Numbered from the stretch's first letter, positions 29,065 through 37,331 are shown. The stretch: DNA of 64,000 bases from Bacteroidaceae bacterium (GCA_017483605.1 JAFUWG010000048.1:62001-126000), one strand, 5' to 3'. Made by a program: numbers and translations. Notes: generated by a model not told the origin, from the sequence alone.

Positions 29065-29154
29065 ATCTCGGGTTTTCGCCTGTTTCAGAGCCTCCACAAC
29101 CCACCGACAGCCCAGGGGCTGATACCCCGAATGGCGTGCTTATCATCATAAAAT

Positions 29155-30123
29155 ATGTATAAGATAGAAGAACTTATCCAAAAAGTCAACAACGCAATTG
29201 ACCATATTCAGTACAACGCTGAACCGAAAAACCTCTACGACCCCATCCGCTACATCCTCTCCATCGGCGGCAAACGCATTCGCCCCGTGCTGATGATGAT
29301 GGGCTACAATCTCTACAAGGACGACGTGGATGCCATCATCGACAACGCCCTTGCTCTGGAGACGTACCACAACTTCACGCTGCTGCACGACGACCTGATG
29401 GACAAGAGCGACATGCGTCGCGGCAACCCGACGGTACACAAGAAGTGGAACGACAACACCGCCATCCTGTCGGGCGACACGATGCTGATACTTGCCTACC
29501 AACTGTTCAACAAGGGGGTGCGGAACGAGCAGGCTCTGACCGCTTTCATCGACGCCACACTGGGCGTGTGCGAGGGTCAGCAATACGACATCGACTTCGA
29601 GACTCGCAACGACGTGACTGAAGCGGAATATATGGAGATGATTCGTATGAAGACCTCCCTGCTTCTGGGGTATGCCCTGAAAATCGGTGCCCTGCTGGGC
29701 GGTGCAGACGAGGCGGACGTGGAACATCTCTACACCTTTGGCGAAAAGATGGGACTCGCCTTCCAGTTGCAAGACGACCTGCTGGACGTGTACGGCAACC
29801 CCGAAGTGTTCAAGAAGAAACTGGGTGGCGACATCGTGGACAACAAGAAGACCTTCATGCTCATCAATGCCCTCCAGTTGGCAAATGCCGAGCAGAAGGC
29901 AGAACTCGACCGCTGGATTGCCGCCAAGGAGTTCGACGCGGAGCAGAAAATCGCTGCCGTTACACATATATATAATATATTAGGCATCGACCGACTTGCC
30001 CAACAGAAGATTGAAGAACTCTTCGCCATCTCGCTCCAGAGCCTCGACAAAGTGAAGGTAGCGGATGAGAAGAAGGCGGAACTGCGAGCCTTCGCCAACA
30101 AACTGCTGGGCAGAAAATACTAA
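29155..30123 (+). CDS. Polyprenyl (isoprenoid) diphosphate synthase
   Basis: This 322-residue trans-prenyltransferase adds isopentenyl units to an allylic diphosphate. Both aspartate-rich motifs are present: LLHDDLMDKSDMRRGNPTVH (DDxxD, about 80-84) and FQLQDDLLDVYGN (about 203-207). GGKRIRPVLMMM, the IPP-binding GKRxRP element, lies near residue 37. Product chain length (C15, C20 or longer quinone side chain) cannot be assigned safely. The gene starts 90 bp after repeat copy 2, and the TatD gene follows 16 bp after its stop. Confidence 0.92.
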   Translation: MYKIEELIQKVNNAIDHIQYNAEPKNLYDPIRYILSIGGKRIRPVLMMMGYNLYKDDVDAIIDNALALETYHNFTLLHDDLMDKSDMRRGNPTVHKKWNDNTAILSGDTMLILAYQLFNKGVRNEQALTAFIDATLGVCEGQQYDIDFETRNDVTEAEYMEMIRMKTSLLLGYALKIGALLGGADEADVEHLYTFGEKMGLAFQLQDDLLDVYGNPEVFKKKLGGDIVDNKKTFMLINALQLANAEQKAELDRWIAAKEFDAEQKIAAVTHIYNILGIDRLAQQKIEELFAISLQSLDKVKVADEKKAELRAFANKLLGRKY

Positions 30124-30139
30124 CGAAAGCATCGAACCG

Positions 30140-30985
30140 ATGATTGACACCCACTCACACCTCGACGGAGAAGAGTTTGCGGAAGACCTCGAAGACGTGC
30201 TCCAAAGGGCACAAGATGCCGGCGTGGATAAAATCTTCGTGCCGGGCATCTGCCTGAAGGACACGCCGCATCTGCTGGAAGTCTGCAACGCACACCCTGG
30301 CTACCTCTACCCCATGATTGGGCTTCACCCCGAAAACATCATGGACGAAGACTACCACCACGCACTCGCCGAGTTGGAAAAAATCCTCGTCCAAAGGTTG
30401 GACTCACCACATCCGCAAGCCGCCACCCCACCCCTCCCCTCGTCGGCATCGCCCATCATCGCCATCGGCGAAGTGGGGCTGGACCTCTATTGGGATGCTA
30501 CCCACAGGCAGGAGCAGTTGGAGGTGTTCGAGCAGCAGATTCGGTGGGCGGAGAAATACGACCTTCCGCTGATGATTCACTCCCGCAATGCCCATGCCGA
30601 ACTGATGGAAACGATGGAACGGCACCGAGGCAGCAACCTCAGCGGCGTGTTCCACTGTTTCACAGGCACCGAAGAGGAGGCACGCGACCTGCTCACCTTC
30701 CCCAATTTCATGCTGGGCATCGGCGGCGTGTTGACGTTCAAGAAATCCACCCTGCCCGAAGTGGTGAAAAATGCCATTCCCCTCTCCAGAATCGTGCTCG
30801 AAACCGATTCTCCCTACATGGCACCCGTGCCAAATCGGGGAAAAAGGAACGAAAGTGCATACGTAAAATCGGTGGCAGAAAAGTTGGCAGAGGTTTTTGA
30901 GGTAGATTTTGACGAAATTGTGCTTCAAACCACAAAAAATGCAGGCAAAGTATTCAAAAAAGTGACTTTTTTCAATAAAAATTAA
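30140..30985 (+). CDS. tatD: TatD-family metal-dependent hydrolase/DNase
   Basis: The protein has 281 residues from the ATG at 30140, which gives the canonical start MIDTHSHLDGEEF; an upstream in-frame opening overlaps the prenyl synthase. TatD metal and active-site motifs are all present: DTHSHLD, IAIGEVGLDLYWD, PLMIHSRNAH, GVFHCFTGTEEEA and VLETDSPYMAP. One oddity is a Pro/Ser-rich insert (PHPQAATPPLPSSASP, about 95-110) just before the IAIGE strand, where relatives are usually short. The protein is cytoplasmic, with a TIM-barrel fold and a probable role in nucleic acid turnover or repair. Confidence 0.92.
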   Translation: MIDTHSHLDGEEFAEDLEDVLQRAQDAGVDKIFVPGICLKDTPHLLEVCNAHPGYLYPMIGLHPENIMDEDYHHALAELEKILVQRLDSPHPQAATPPLPSSASPIIAIGEVGLDLYWDATHRQEQLEVFEQQIRWAEKYDLPLMIHSRNAHAELMETMERHRGSNLSGVFHCFTGTEEEARDLLTFPNFMLGIGGVLTFKKSTLPEVVKNAIPLSRIVLETDSPYMAPVPNRGKRNESAYVKSVAEKLAEVFEVDFDEIVLQTTKNAGKVFKKVTFFNKN

Positions 30986-31027
30986 AAGTTTCCACCCTTT
31001 TAGGTTTATTGGTAAGAAAAAAATCAT

Positions 31028-31035
31028 TATTTTTG
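31028..31035 (+). promoter_or_regulatory. Bacteroidetes promoter (TATTTTTG) for tRNA-Ser
   Basis: TATTTTTG fits TAnnTTTG and lies 80 bp before the tRNA. The 30986-31328 gap otherwise contains only the tRNA and the duplicated tRNA end. Confidence 0.55.
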
Positions 31036-31115
31036 TCTCGAATTAGGGGTGTACCATCGTTTTTTGCGATAAAATACGCCACTTTTATGCGGTGAAAGAC
31101 CCTATTTTTAACATT

Positions 31116-31203
31116 GGAGAGATGCTCGAGTGGCTGAAGAGGCACGCCTGGAAAGCGTGTATACGTCAAAAGCGTATCCGGGGTTCGAATCCCCGTCTCT
31201 CCG
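31116..31203 (+). tRNA. tRNA-Ser (anticodon GGA)
   Basis: An 88-nt cloverleaf. The acceptor stem is GGAGAGA (31116-31122) with TCTCTCC (31196-31202) and discriminator G. The anticodon stem CACGC/GCGTG encloses loop CTGGAAA with anticodon GGA. A long variable arm (TATACGTCAAAAGCGTATC region) is the class II hallmark of serine tRNAs. The T-arm GGGG TTCGAAT CCCC is normal. CCA is not encoded. The antisense peptide (GETGIRTPDTLL...) is the familiar spurious product of such tRNA genes. Confidence 0.97.
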
Positions 31204-31206
31204 CAA
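31188..31206 (+). repeat. 19-bp direct repeat, first copy (within the tRNA-Ser 3' end)
   Basis: AATCCCCGTCTCTCCGCAA covers the 3' part of the T-arm, the acceptor strand, the discriminator and three bases beyond. An identical copy lies at 31237-31255. Duplication of a tRNA 3' end is the usual footprint of a tRNA-targeting integrase. Confidence 0.8.
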
Positions 31207-31236
31207 GGATGAGAAAGGAGGATAGATGACAAAATC

Positions 31237-31255
31237 AATCCCCGTCTCTCCGCAA
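31237..31255 (+). repeat. 19-bp direct repeat, second copy (possible att scar)
   Basis: This is a perfect copy of the tRNA-Ser 3' end 49 bp downstream of the original, preceded by unrelated sequence (GACAAAATC). No integrase gene is present between or near the copies, so this is at most a residual attachment site or a local duplication. Confidence 0.7.
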
Positions 31256-31328
31256 TATATTTAACAACATAGAAAGAGAAAAAAGTAAAAAAATTAAATA
31301 ATTTATTAATCTTAAAATTTTCAACACA

Positions 31329-32147
31329 ATGAAAAAAGTATTTGCAATCATTGCATTGATGGGTGTGTTTACATTCGGTATGACACAGTCAGTTTCCGCT
31401 CAGGACGAGGCAGACTCTGCCGCAGTTGAGCAGGTTGATTCAGCAGCAGTGGACACAGCAGCCGCTCCTGTTGTGGACGAGGCTCCAGTTGAGTCTGAGC
31501 CAGTTGAGACTGGTATGTACAAGACAATCAAGACTAAGTTCATCGAAGGTTCTGCAGGCTTCATGGCACTCGTTGCTATCGCCCTCATCCTCGGTCTTGC
31601 TTTCTGTATCGAGCGTATCATCTACCTCTCTCTCTCAAAGGTAAACGCTGTGAAACTCGTTGAGGACGTTGAAGACGCACTTCTCAACAAGGGTGACCTC
31701 GAAGGTGCTAAGGCTATCGCACGCGACACTCGCGGTCCTATCGCTTCTATCTTCTATCAGGGTCTGACTCGTCTGAACGACGGTGCTGACGCAGTAGAAA
31801 AGTCAGTAGTTGCTTACGGTGCAGTGCAGGCTTCTAAACTCGAAAGCGGTTGCTCTTGGATTACCCTCTTCATCGGTATGGCTCCATCTCTCGGATTCTT
31901 GGGAACTGTGATCGGTATGGTGCAGGCATTCGATGATATCCAGGCTGCAGGTGACATCTCTCCAACAGTCGTTGCAGGTGGTATGAAGGTGGCCCTTTTG
32001 ACAACTATCTTCGGTATCGTCGTTGCCCTCATTCTTCAGGTATTCTACAACTACATTCTTGCTGAAATCGAAGGTCTTACCGCTAAGATGGAAGACTCTA
32101 CTATTTCTCTCCTTGACATCGTTGCAAAGTACAGCAACAAGAAGTAA
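31329..32147 (+). CDS. exbB: ExbB/TolQ/MotA-family proton channel subunit
   Basis: This 272-residue protein has an N-terminal signal-like segment (MKKVFAIIALMGVFTFGMTQSVSAQ). An Ala/Val/Glu/Asp-rich stretch (about 26-58) precedes three membrane helices: GFMALVAIALILGLAFCIERI, ITLFIGMAPSLGFLGTVIGMVQAF and KVALLTTIFGIVVALILQVFYNYI. The last two carry the ExbB/TolQ signature around the proton path. It forms the inner-membrane pentamer with ExbD that powers TonB. It heads the exbB-hypothetical-exbD-exbD cluster. The cleavable-looking N-terminus and extension are common in Bacteroidetes ExbB proteins. Confidence 0.93.
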   Translation: MKKVFAIIALMGVFTFGMTQSVSAQDEADSAAVEQVDSAAVDTAAAPVVDEAPVESEPVETGMYKTIKTKFIEGSAGFMALVAIALILGLAFCIERIIYLSLSKVNAVKLVEDVEDALLNKGDLEGAKAIARDTRGPIASIFYQGLTRLNDGADAVEKSVVAYGAVQASKLESGCSWITLFIGMAPSLGFLGTVIGMVQAFDDIQAAGDISPTVVAGGMKVALLTTIFGIVVALILQVFYNYILAEIEGLTAKMEDSTISLLDIVAKYSNKK

Positions 32148-32216
32148 TTAGCGGACTCGATATCCTAAGGACGAACCCGATTCAGTCATCAACTAATTAA
32201 AAAGGAGAAAAATAAC

Positions 32217-32729
32217 ATGGAGAATATTCAAGTAATAAGCGCACAGGATAAGGTCGAGAAGATTTCCAAAATCGTCCTTTGGGTGCTCATCGGCATCTCA
32301 CTGGTGGTTATGGCGCTCTTCCTCCTCATCGGCTACGATACTCCTTACGAGGAGAATCCAAACTTCAACGACCCAAAACTTACCGACCTCCTTCTCGTCT
32401 GGACTTACATTCTCATCGTAGCCACTGCTGTTGCAACTATCGCAGCAGTTATCTACGGCTTTGTGAACGGAAGCAACAAGTCTAAGCACGAAGAAAAAGG
32501 CATGGCAGGCAAGGCAGGTGTCATCGCATGGGGTACATTCGTTGTATCTATCATCATCGGTCTCATCGTCGGCTTTGCCAACAAGAGCGAAGTGCTCCTT
32601 ATCAACGGTAAGGATTGGAACGACCCAACAGACATCGTTCTGACTGACACATCAATGGTTTCTATCCTCATCCTGACGATTGTAACCGTTGCTGCCACTG
32701 TCTTCAGCATGGTAACCAACAAGAAGTAA
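32217..32729 (+). CDS. Conserved membrane protein between exbB and exbD
   Basis: This 170-residue protein has three to four predicted membrane helices (about 20-40, 58-83, 100-120, 145-165). It resembles no enzyme. Its position between exbB and the exbD pair recurs in Bacteroidales to my knowledge, suggesting a part in the ExbBD motor, but nothing in the sequence proves this. A clear AAGGAG (32203-32208) lies 8 nt before the ATG. This is unusual for Bacteroidetes and supports the start. Confidence 0.75.
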   Translation: MENIQVISAQDKVEKISKIVLWVLIGISLVVMALFLLIGYDTPYEENPNFNDPKLTDLLLVWTYILIVATAVATIAAVIYGFVNGSNKSKHEEKGMAGKAGVIAWGTFVVSIIIGLIVGFANKSEVLLINGKDWNDPTDIVLTDTSMVSILILTIVTVAATVFSMVTNKK

Positions 32730-32756
32730 AAACATCTTTAACTCAGAGCAAATAAT

Positions 32757-33347
32757 ATGGGAAAGAAAAGAAAAATGCCAGGACTGAACACCAGTTCTAC
32801 AGCCGACATCTCATTCATGTTGCTCATCTTCTTCCTTGTGACAACGTCAATGGACACCGACCAGGGTCTGGCACGTACACTGCCTAAACCCCCAGAGGAT
32901 GACCAAGCAAACAACGAAATCAAGGTGAAGGAACGTAATATCCTGAACATTCGTATCAACAAGGACAACTATGTCATGATTGGCGACGACTACGCCACAC
33001 TTGCTGACATAAAGGAGAGGGCTAAAGAGTTTATCAAGAACGAAGAAAACCGCCCCAACCTTCCTGAACTGAAACCAAAGAAGATCAAGGGGTTGGGCAA
33101 GACGATGATGGTGACAGAAAACCACGTCATCTCCGTTCAGACAGACCGCGGAACAGACTACGGAGTTTACTTTGCCGTGCAGGACGCTCTTGTGACTGCC
33201 TACAACGAACTTCGTGACGAACTGGCAAAAGCAGAGTTCGGATTCAAGTACGAATTCCTCACAGAAGACCAGCAGAAAGCCATCCGCGAAGTTTATCCAC
33301 AGAAGATTTCTGAGGCTGAACCAAAGAAATATGGAGGACAAAAATAA
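32757..33347 (+). CDS. exbD: ExbD/TolR-family biopolymer transport protein (first)
   Basis: This 196-residue protein has a basic N-terminus GKKRKMPGLNTSSTADISF with the conserved Asp of the ExbD/TolR helix, then MLLIFFLVTTSM. The periplasmic domain (about 45-196) includes NILNIRINKDNYVMIGDDY. It is longer than E. coli ExbD because of an insert (about 85-125, NLPELKPKKIKGLG). It supplies the proton-binding rotor element of the TonB motor. The stop codon overlaps the next ATG (TAATG), giving a 1-bp overlap. Confidence 0.93.
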   Translation: MGKKRKMPGLNTSSTADISFMLLIFFLVTTSMDTDQGLARTLPKPPEDDQANNEIKVKERNILNIRINKDNYVMIGDDYATLADIKERAKEFIKNEENRPNLPELKPKKIKGLGKTMMVTENHVISVQTDRGTDYGVYFAVQDALVTAYNELRDELAKAEFGFKYEFLTEDQQKAIREVYPQKISEAEPKKYGGQK

Positions 33348-33814
33348 TGAGTAGATTTAACAAAGGCGGAGGCAGAGAAATGCCTGAGATGAACACCTCA
33401 TCTCTCCCTGACTTGATCTTCACCATCCTGTTCTTCTTCATGATGGTAACCACCATGCGTGAGGTGACACTGAAGGTGAAATTCGAGAAGCCAGTCGGAA
33501 CACAACTTGAGAAATTGGCTCGTAAGTCTTGTACTTCATTCATCTACATCGGCCAGCCTACTGATGCGTTGAGAGGCCAGTTCGGTTCTGCTCACCGTAT
33601 CCAGTTGAACGACAAGTATGCAGAGGCACCCGAAATCTACGACTACGTGATGGAAGATCGTGCCGAACTTGCAGAGTCTGACAAGCCTTTCTACACCGTT
33701 TCACTCAAGGTTGACCACCACACTCCAATGGGTATCATCACCGACGTGAAGCAGGTACTCCGTAAGGCTTATGCCCTCAAGATTGTTTACTCGGCTAACA
33801 AGAAACAGGACTAA
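33347..33814 (+). CDS. exbD: ExbD/TolR-family biopolymer transport protein (second)
   Basis: This 155-residue paralogue has N-terminus GGGREMPEMNTSSLPDLIFTILFFFMMVTTM (shown in part), carrying the ExbD helix with its Asp, and a periplasmic domain ending in LRKAYALKIVYSANK. Two adjacent exbD genes of different length are usual in Bacteroidales and may form heterodimers in the motor. It is translationally coupled to the first exbD through TAATG. A strong terminator follows 24 bp after its stop. Confidence 0.93.
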   Translation: MSRFNKGGGREMPEMNTSSLPDLIFTILFFFMMVTTMREVTLKVKFEKPVGTQLEKLARKSCTSFIYIGQPTDALRGQFGSAHRIQLNDKYAEAPEIYDYVMEDRAELAESDKPFYTVSLKVDHHTPMGIITDVKQVLRKAYALKIVYSANKKQD

Positions 33815-33838
33815 ACGTAATTTTATCAAAATAAAAAG

Positions 33839-33869
33839 GAGCGACTCTTTCCCGAGTCGCTCTTTTTTT
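33839..33869 (+). terminator. Intrinsic terminator of the exbBD operon
   Basis: A 9-bp stem, GAGCGACTC with GAGTCGCTC, has a TTTCCC loop followed by seven T. The T tract ends one base before the next promoter box. Confidence 0.95.
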
Positions 33870-33870
33870 G

Positions 33871-33878
33871 TATCTTTG
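33871..33878 (+). promoter_or_regulatory. Bacteroidetes promoter (TATCTTTG) for thyA
   Basis: TATCTTTG starts one base after the T tract of the exbBD terminator and 27 bp before the thyA ATG, so the upstream promoter contacts must lie on the terminator DNA itself. Confidence 0.75.
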
Positions 33879-33897
33879 CCAACAAATTAGTGAAGAC

Positions 33898-34692
33898 ATG
33901 AAACAATACCTCAACTTATTAGACCGCATCCTGACGGAAGGTGTTCAGAAAGGCGACCGCACAGGCACGGGCACCATCTCCGTTTTTGGCAATCAGATGC
34001 GGTTCAACCTGTCAGAAGGATTCCCCCTGCTGACAACCAAGAAACTGCACCTCAAGTCCATCATCTACGAACTGCTCTGGTTCCTGCAAGGCAACACCAA
34101 CGCCAAGTGGCTGCAAGAGAGAGGTGTACGCATCTGGAACGAATGGGCGGACGAAGACGGCAACCTGGGACACATCTATGGCTATCAATGGCGAAGTTGG
34201 CCCGACTACAACGGCGGACACGTTGACCAAATCCGCGAGGTTATCGACCAAATCAAGAACAATCCCAACTCTCGCCGACTGATTGTGTCAGCGTGGAACG
34301 TGGCAGACCTCGGAAACATGAACCTGCCCCCATGCCACATCCTCTTCCAGTTCTATGTGGCAGACGGAAAACTCAGTTGTCAACTCTATCAGCGTAGTGC
34401 CGACACCTTCCTCGGTGTGCCGTTCAACATCGCCTCATACGCCCTGCTCACGATGATGGTAGCACAGGTTTGTGACCTCCAGCCAGGCGATTTCGTCTAT
34501 ACGACGGGCGACACCCACCTCTACCTCGACCACATCGAACAGGCAAAACTACAGTTGACTCGCGAACCTCGCCCACTGCCGAAGATGAAAATCAATCCCA
34601 ACGTGAAGAGCATCTTCGACTTCCAGTATGAGGACTTCGAACTGACCGACTACGACCCACATCCACATATCAAAGCAACGGTAAGCGTATGA
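33898..34692 (+). CDS. thyA: Thymidylate synthase
   Basis: This 264-residue enzyme, the same length as E. coli ThyA, methylates dUMP to dTMP with methylene-tetrahydrofolate. Motifs include [13 protein letters not shown], the catalytic-Cys region [12 protein letters not shown], the nucleotide-binding [20 protein letters not shown] and the C-terminal IKATVSV. The ATG at 33898 ([12 protein letters not shown]) gives the canonical N-terminus; an upstream in-frame ATG would begin inside the promoter. It overlaps folA by 4 bp (ATGA), coupling dTMP synthesis to regeneration of the folate it oxidises. Confidence 0.98.
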   Translation: MKQYLNLLDRILTEGVQKGDRTGTGTISVFGNQMRFNLSEGFPLLTTKKLHLKSIIYELLWFLQGNTNAKWLQERGVRIWNEWADEDGNLGHIYGYQWRSWPDYNGGHVDQIREVIDQIKNNPNSRRLIVSAWNVADLGNMNLPPCHILFQFYVADGKLSCQLYQRSADTFLGVPFNIASYALLTMMVAQVCDLQPGDFVYTTGDTHLYLDHIEQAKLQLTREPRPLPKMKINPNVKSIFDFQYEDFELTDYDPHPHIKATVSV

Positions 34693-35177
34693 TTTCCATC
34701 ATTGTAGCCATCGCCGAGAACAATGCCATCGGTTCCGACAACAAACTCATCTATTGGTTGCCCAACGACTTGAAACGCTTCAAGGCATTGACCACTGGCA
34801 ACACCATCATCATGGGCAGACGCACCTTCGAGAGCCTGCCCAAAGGTGCATTGCCCAATCGTCGCAACATCGTTCTCTCACGACGTGGCAAGGCGGAAGA
34901 TTTTCCGGGAGCTGACCTCTACCCCAACCTCAACAAAGCCCTGGCTTCCTGCGAGGGCGACGTGTACATCATCGGTGGGGCATCCGTTTACAAAGAGGCA
35001 CTCCCAATCGCCGACCGCCTGTGTCTCACCTACATTTACGACACCCCCGAAAAGGCTGACACCTTCTTCCCGCAAATCGATGCAGATGAATGGGTTGAGA
35101 CCTTCAGAGAGGAACATGACCTCGACGAGAAGCACAACTATCGGTACGCATTTATCAACTTGGAAAGGAAAGCATGA
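34689..35177 (+). CDS. folA: Dihydrofolate reductase
   Basis: This 162-residue enzyme reduces dihydrofolate to tetrahydrofolate with NADPH. Typical features are [15 protein letters not shown], the [16 protein letters not shown] helix with the active-site Asp, [10 protein letters not shown], and the NADP site [14 protein letters not shown]. It overlaps thyA upstream and the methyltransferase gene downstream by ATGA each, so three proteins are translationally coupled. Confidence 0.97.
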   Translation: MISIIVAIAENNAIGSDNKLIYWLPNDLKRFKALTTGNTIIMGRRTFESLPKGALPNRRNIVLSRRGKAEDFPGADLYPNLNKALASCEGDVYIIGGASVYKEALPIADRLCLTYIYDTPEKADTFFPQIDADEWVETFREEHDLDEKHNYRYAFINLERKA

Positions 35178-36544
35178 ATCTGCCCGTTGACTTCGTACAA
35201 GCCATGACTGACTACCTCGGCAAAGAAGAGTTCACCCGACTTGCCGAGGCTCTTTCTTTGCCAGCACCAACCAGCATCCGCATCAACACAGAAAAGGTTG
35301 AGAAAGAAGAACTTGGCTTCTTGAATGACGCAGAAAGGGTGCCGTGGTGCGACACAGGTTTTTACCTCAACGAACGCCCCGCCTTCACCTTCGACCCCCT
35401 TTTCCATGCGGGCTGTTACTATGTGCAGGAAGCCTCTTCCATGTTTCTGTCACATCTCTTGAAACAGTTTGTGAATGAGCCCGTTGTGGCACTCGACCTC
35501 TGTGCAGCCCCTGGCGGAAAGTCCACACTCGCCCTCTCTACCCTTCCCCAAGGCTCCTTACTGATTGCCAACGAAGTGGTGCGTCAACGAGCCAATATCC
35601 TTGCCGAAAACATCACGAAATGGGGCAATCCTTACAGCATCGTCACCAACAATTATGCCGAAGATTTTCAGCCACTTGGCTCATCGTTCGACCTTATCAT
35701 CTGCGATGCCCCATGCTCTGGCGAAGGAATGTTCCGAAAAGACCCTGCCTCTATCGATGAATGGAACCTTGCCAATGTGGAAACGTGCTGGAAGCGACAG
35801 CGAGGCATCGCCAAAGACATTTGGCCGACCCTCAAAGATGGAGGGCTATTTATCTATAGCACATGCACTTACAATCCCCACGAAGATGAAGAAACGGTGC
35901 AGTGGATTGCCGAAAACTTGAGTGCAGACCTCCTGTCTTGCCACCCCGACCCAGCCTGGGGACTAACCGAACAAAACACCCACTTTTTTCCTCACAAAAC
36001 CAAGGGCGAGGGCTTCTTCATCAGCGTTCTTCGCAAGCACCCTTCCGACGAAGAAGACACCCTACGAACCCCAAATGCCCACAAAAAGAAAGAGAAAAAC
36101 AGGAAACCCGTCTCAAAAGTGCCTGCCGAAATCTCCTCATGGCTGCTTAATAACCAAGATTTCACATCCTATGAAGACCTCGGTACGTTCCGGGCGTTTC
36201 CATCAGCCTACTACCCCATCCTGCAACAAGCCCAACAACACCTGAAAGTCCTTCATGCAGGCATTGACCTCGCCACCACAAAAGGCAAAAACCTACAACC
36301 CTGCCACAGTTTGGCACTCAGCAACCATCTCAACCCTGGCATTTTTCCGCAGGCAGAAGTGGATGAGCAGCAAGCCATTGCCTATCTCCGCACCGAGGCA
36401 ATACAACTGCCAGCCAACATCCCCACAGGCTACGTGCTTATCACCCATCAAGGGCATCCACTCGGTTTCGCCAAAAACATTGGCAGCCGAGCCAACAACC
36501 TCTATCCCTCGGAATGGAGAATCAGAAAAGAATTGAAAAACTGA
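35174..36544 (+). CDS. RsmB/RsmF (NOL1/NOP2/Sun)-family rRNA cytosine-5 methyltransferase
   Basis: This 456-residue SAM-dependent RNA m5C methyltransferase shows motif I LCAAPGGKSTLALS, motif IV CDAPCSGEGMFRKDP and the catalytic-Cys motif IYSTCTYNPHEDEE. The N-terminal SIRINTEK segment and the C-terminal region (about 310-456, PUA/RsmF-like) match the RsmF arrangement, which modifies 16S rRNA. The specific target base is inferred from family only. It is the last gene of the thyA-folA unit, with only a weak hairpin afterwards. Confidence 0.9.
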   Translation: MNLPVDFVQAMTDYLGKEEFTRLAEALSLPAPTSIRINTEKVEKEELGFLNDAERVPWCDTGFYLNERPAFTFDPLFHAGCYYVQEASSMFLSHLLKQFVNEPVVALDLCAAPGGKSTLALSTLPQGSLLIANEVVRQRANILAENITKWGNPYSIVTNNYAEDFQPLGSSFDLIICDAPCSGEGMFRKDPASIDEWNLANVETCWKRQRGIAKDIWPTLKDGGLFIYSTCTYNPHEDEETVQWIAENLSADLLSCHPDPAWGLTEQNTHFFPHKTKGEGFFISVLRKHPSDEEDTLRTPNAHKKKEKNRKPVSKVPAEISSWLLNNQDFTSYEDLGTFRAFPSAYYPILQQAQQHLKVLHAGIDLATTKGKNLQPCHSLALSNHLNPGIFPQAEVDEQQAIAYLRTEAIQLPANIPTGYVLITHQGHPLGFAKNIGSRANNLYPSEWRIRKELKN

Positions 36545-36559
36545 AAAAAGGGAAGATTG

Positions 36560-36583
36560 AAGTCTTTTTAATAAGACTTTTCA
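36560..36583 (+). terminator. Weak hairpin after the methyltransferase gene
   Basis: A 7-bp stem, AAGTCTT (36560-36566) with AAGACTT (36573-36579), has loop TTTAAT and then TTCACTTTT. The poor T tract makes it a weak terminator at best. Confidence 0.4.
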
Positions 36584-36625
36584 CTTTTCAATCCTTCAAT
36601 CTTTCCATTCTTCAATTCTTTTTCG

Positions 36626-36633
36626 TAACTTTG
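36626..36633 (+). promoter_or_regulatory. Bacteroidetes promoter (TAACTTTG)
   Basis: TAACTTTG is followed by CAAACAG and lies 31 bp before the ATG of the hypothetical gene at 36665. This is the usual spacing in this window. Confidence 0.75.
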
Positions 36634-36664
36634 CAAACAGAAAAACAAATCAGAATAACAACTC

Positions 36665-37234
36665 ATGAATTTATACGTTAGATATTTTGACCACGAATGT
36701 TTGGCCAAAAGTGTAGATGAGGCCATCGATTTCCTGAAAGGCATAGAAGAGATTAAACTTGAAAGCAATGCCGCCAGTCGCATCACAACTTTTCTCAATT
36801 CTTCCAATCTCTACCCTTTCCGTCTGAAGGTGAGTTACTCCAACTATGTCCTGTTCCTCAAAACTGAGGCTGAAAGCCTTGAGGATTTCAAAGAGGAAGA
36901 GGCTCGTCGCAAGGAGCAGAAGACCGACCGTGTTTCCACGATGGCAGAACGGAAAAAGACGATTCTCGATGCCCTCAACGAACAGAAATCCGGATGGTGG
37001 GAAGCAGGACTTCTCTTCAAGCGTGTGATTACCCTGCCCGAGACCGGCAAGTGCAAGTACATCGACACCCGTTTCCGTGTACGCCTCAAGGCCAACAGCG
37101 CAATGGATGCTTACACCCGCATTGTTGACCACTTGAAAAATCGCCCCGAGATTGATCCTCGCTCGCAGTTCCCATCTGCCAAGAGTCCAAACTTCGAATA
37201 CACATTCATTGAGCCAGAAGGAGAAGAGGCATAA
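36665..37234 (+). CDS. Conserved hypothetical protein
   Basis: This 189-residue protein has no signal peptide or membrane segment. The N-terminal part (MNLYVRYFDHECLAKSVDEAIDFLKGI) looks alpha/beta. A charged helix (about 80-110, EEEARRKEQKTDR) links to a C-terminal domain (about 115-189). I recognise no catalytic motif. It has its own promoter and a shared convergent terminator, so it is a single-gene unit. It is probably a cytoplasmic protein conserved in Bacteroidales; function unknown. Confidence 0.75.
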   Translation: MNLYVRYFDHECLAKSVDEAIDFLKGIEEIKLESNAASRITTFLNSSNLYPFRLKVSYSNYVLFLKTEAESLEDFKEEEARRKEQKTDRVSTMAERKKTILDALNEQKSGWWEAGLLFKRVITLPETGKCKYIDTRFRVRLKANSAMDAYTRIVDHLKNRPEIDPRSQFPSAKSPNFEYTFIEPEGEEA

Positions 37235-37271
37235 CGACGCTGATAGACCACTCCAAATATACAACAAACAA

Positions 37272-37309
37272 AAAGTTCCCAACCGTCTTGTGAGACAGTT
37301 GGGAACTTT
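37272..37309. terminator. Bidirectional terminator between convergent genes
   Basis: A 12-bp stem, AAAGTTCCCAAC with GTTGGGAACTTT, encloses a further GTCT/AGAC stem with one mismatch between them. T-rich sequence follows on both strands. It serves the hypothetical gene (plus) and porE (minus). Confidence 0.9.
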
Positions 37310-37331
37310 CTGTTTTTCATCCTTTTAGTCC

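Noticed and set aside
30972-31238. 88-codon minus-strand frame over the tRNA-Ser
   Set aside because: The peptide is the well-known spurious translation of tRNA-Ser antisense; the tRNA fold is unambiguous.
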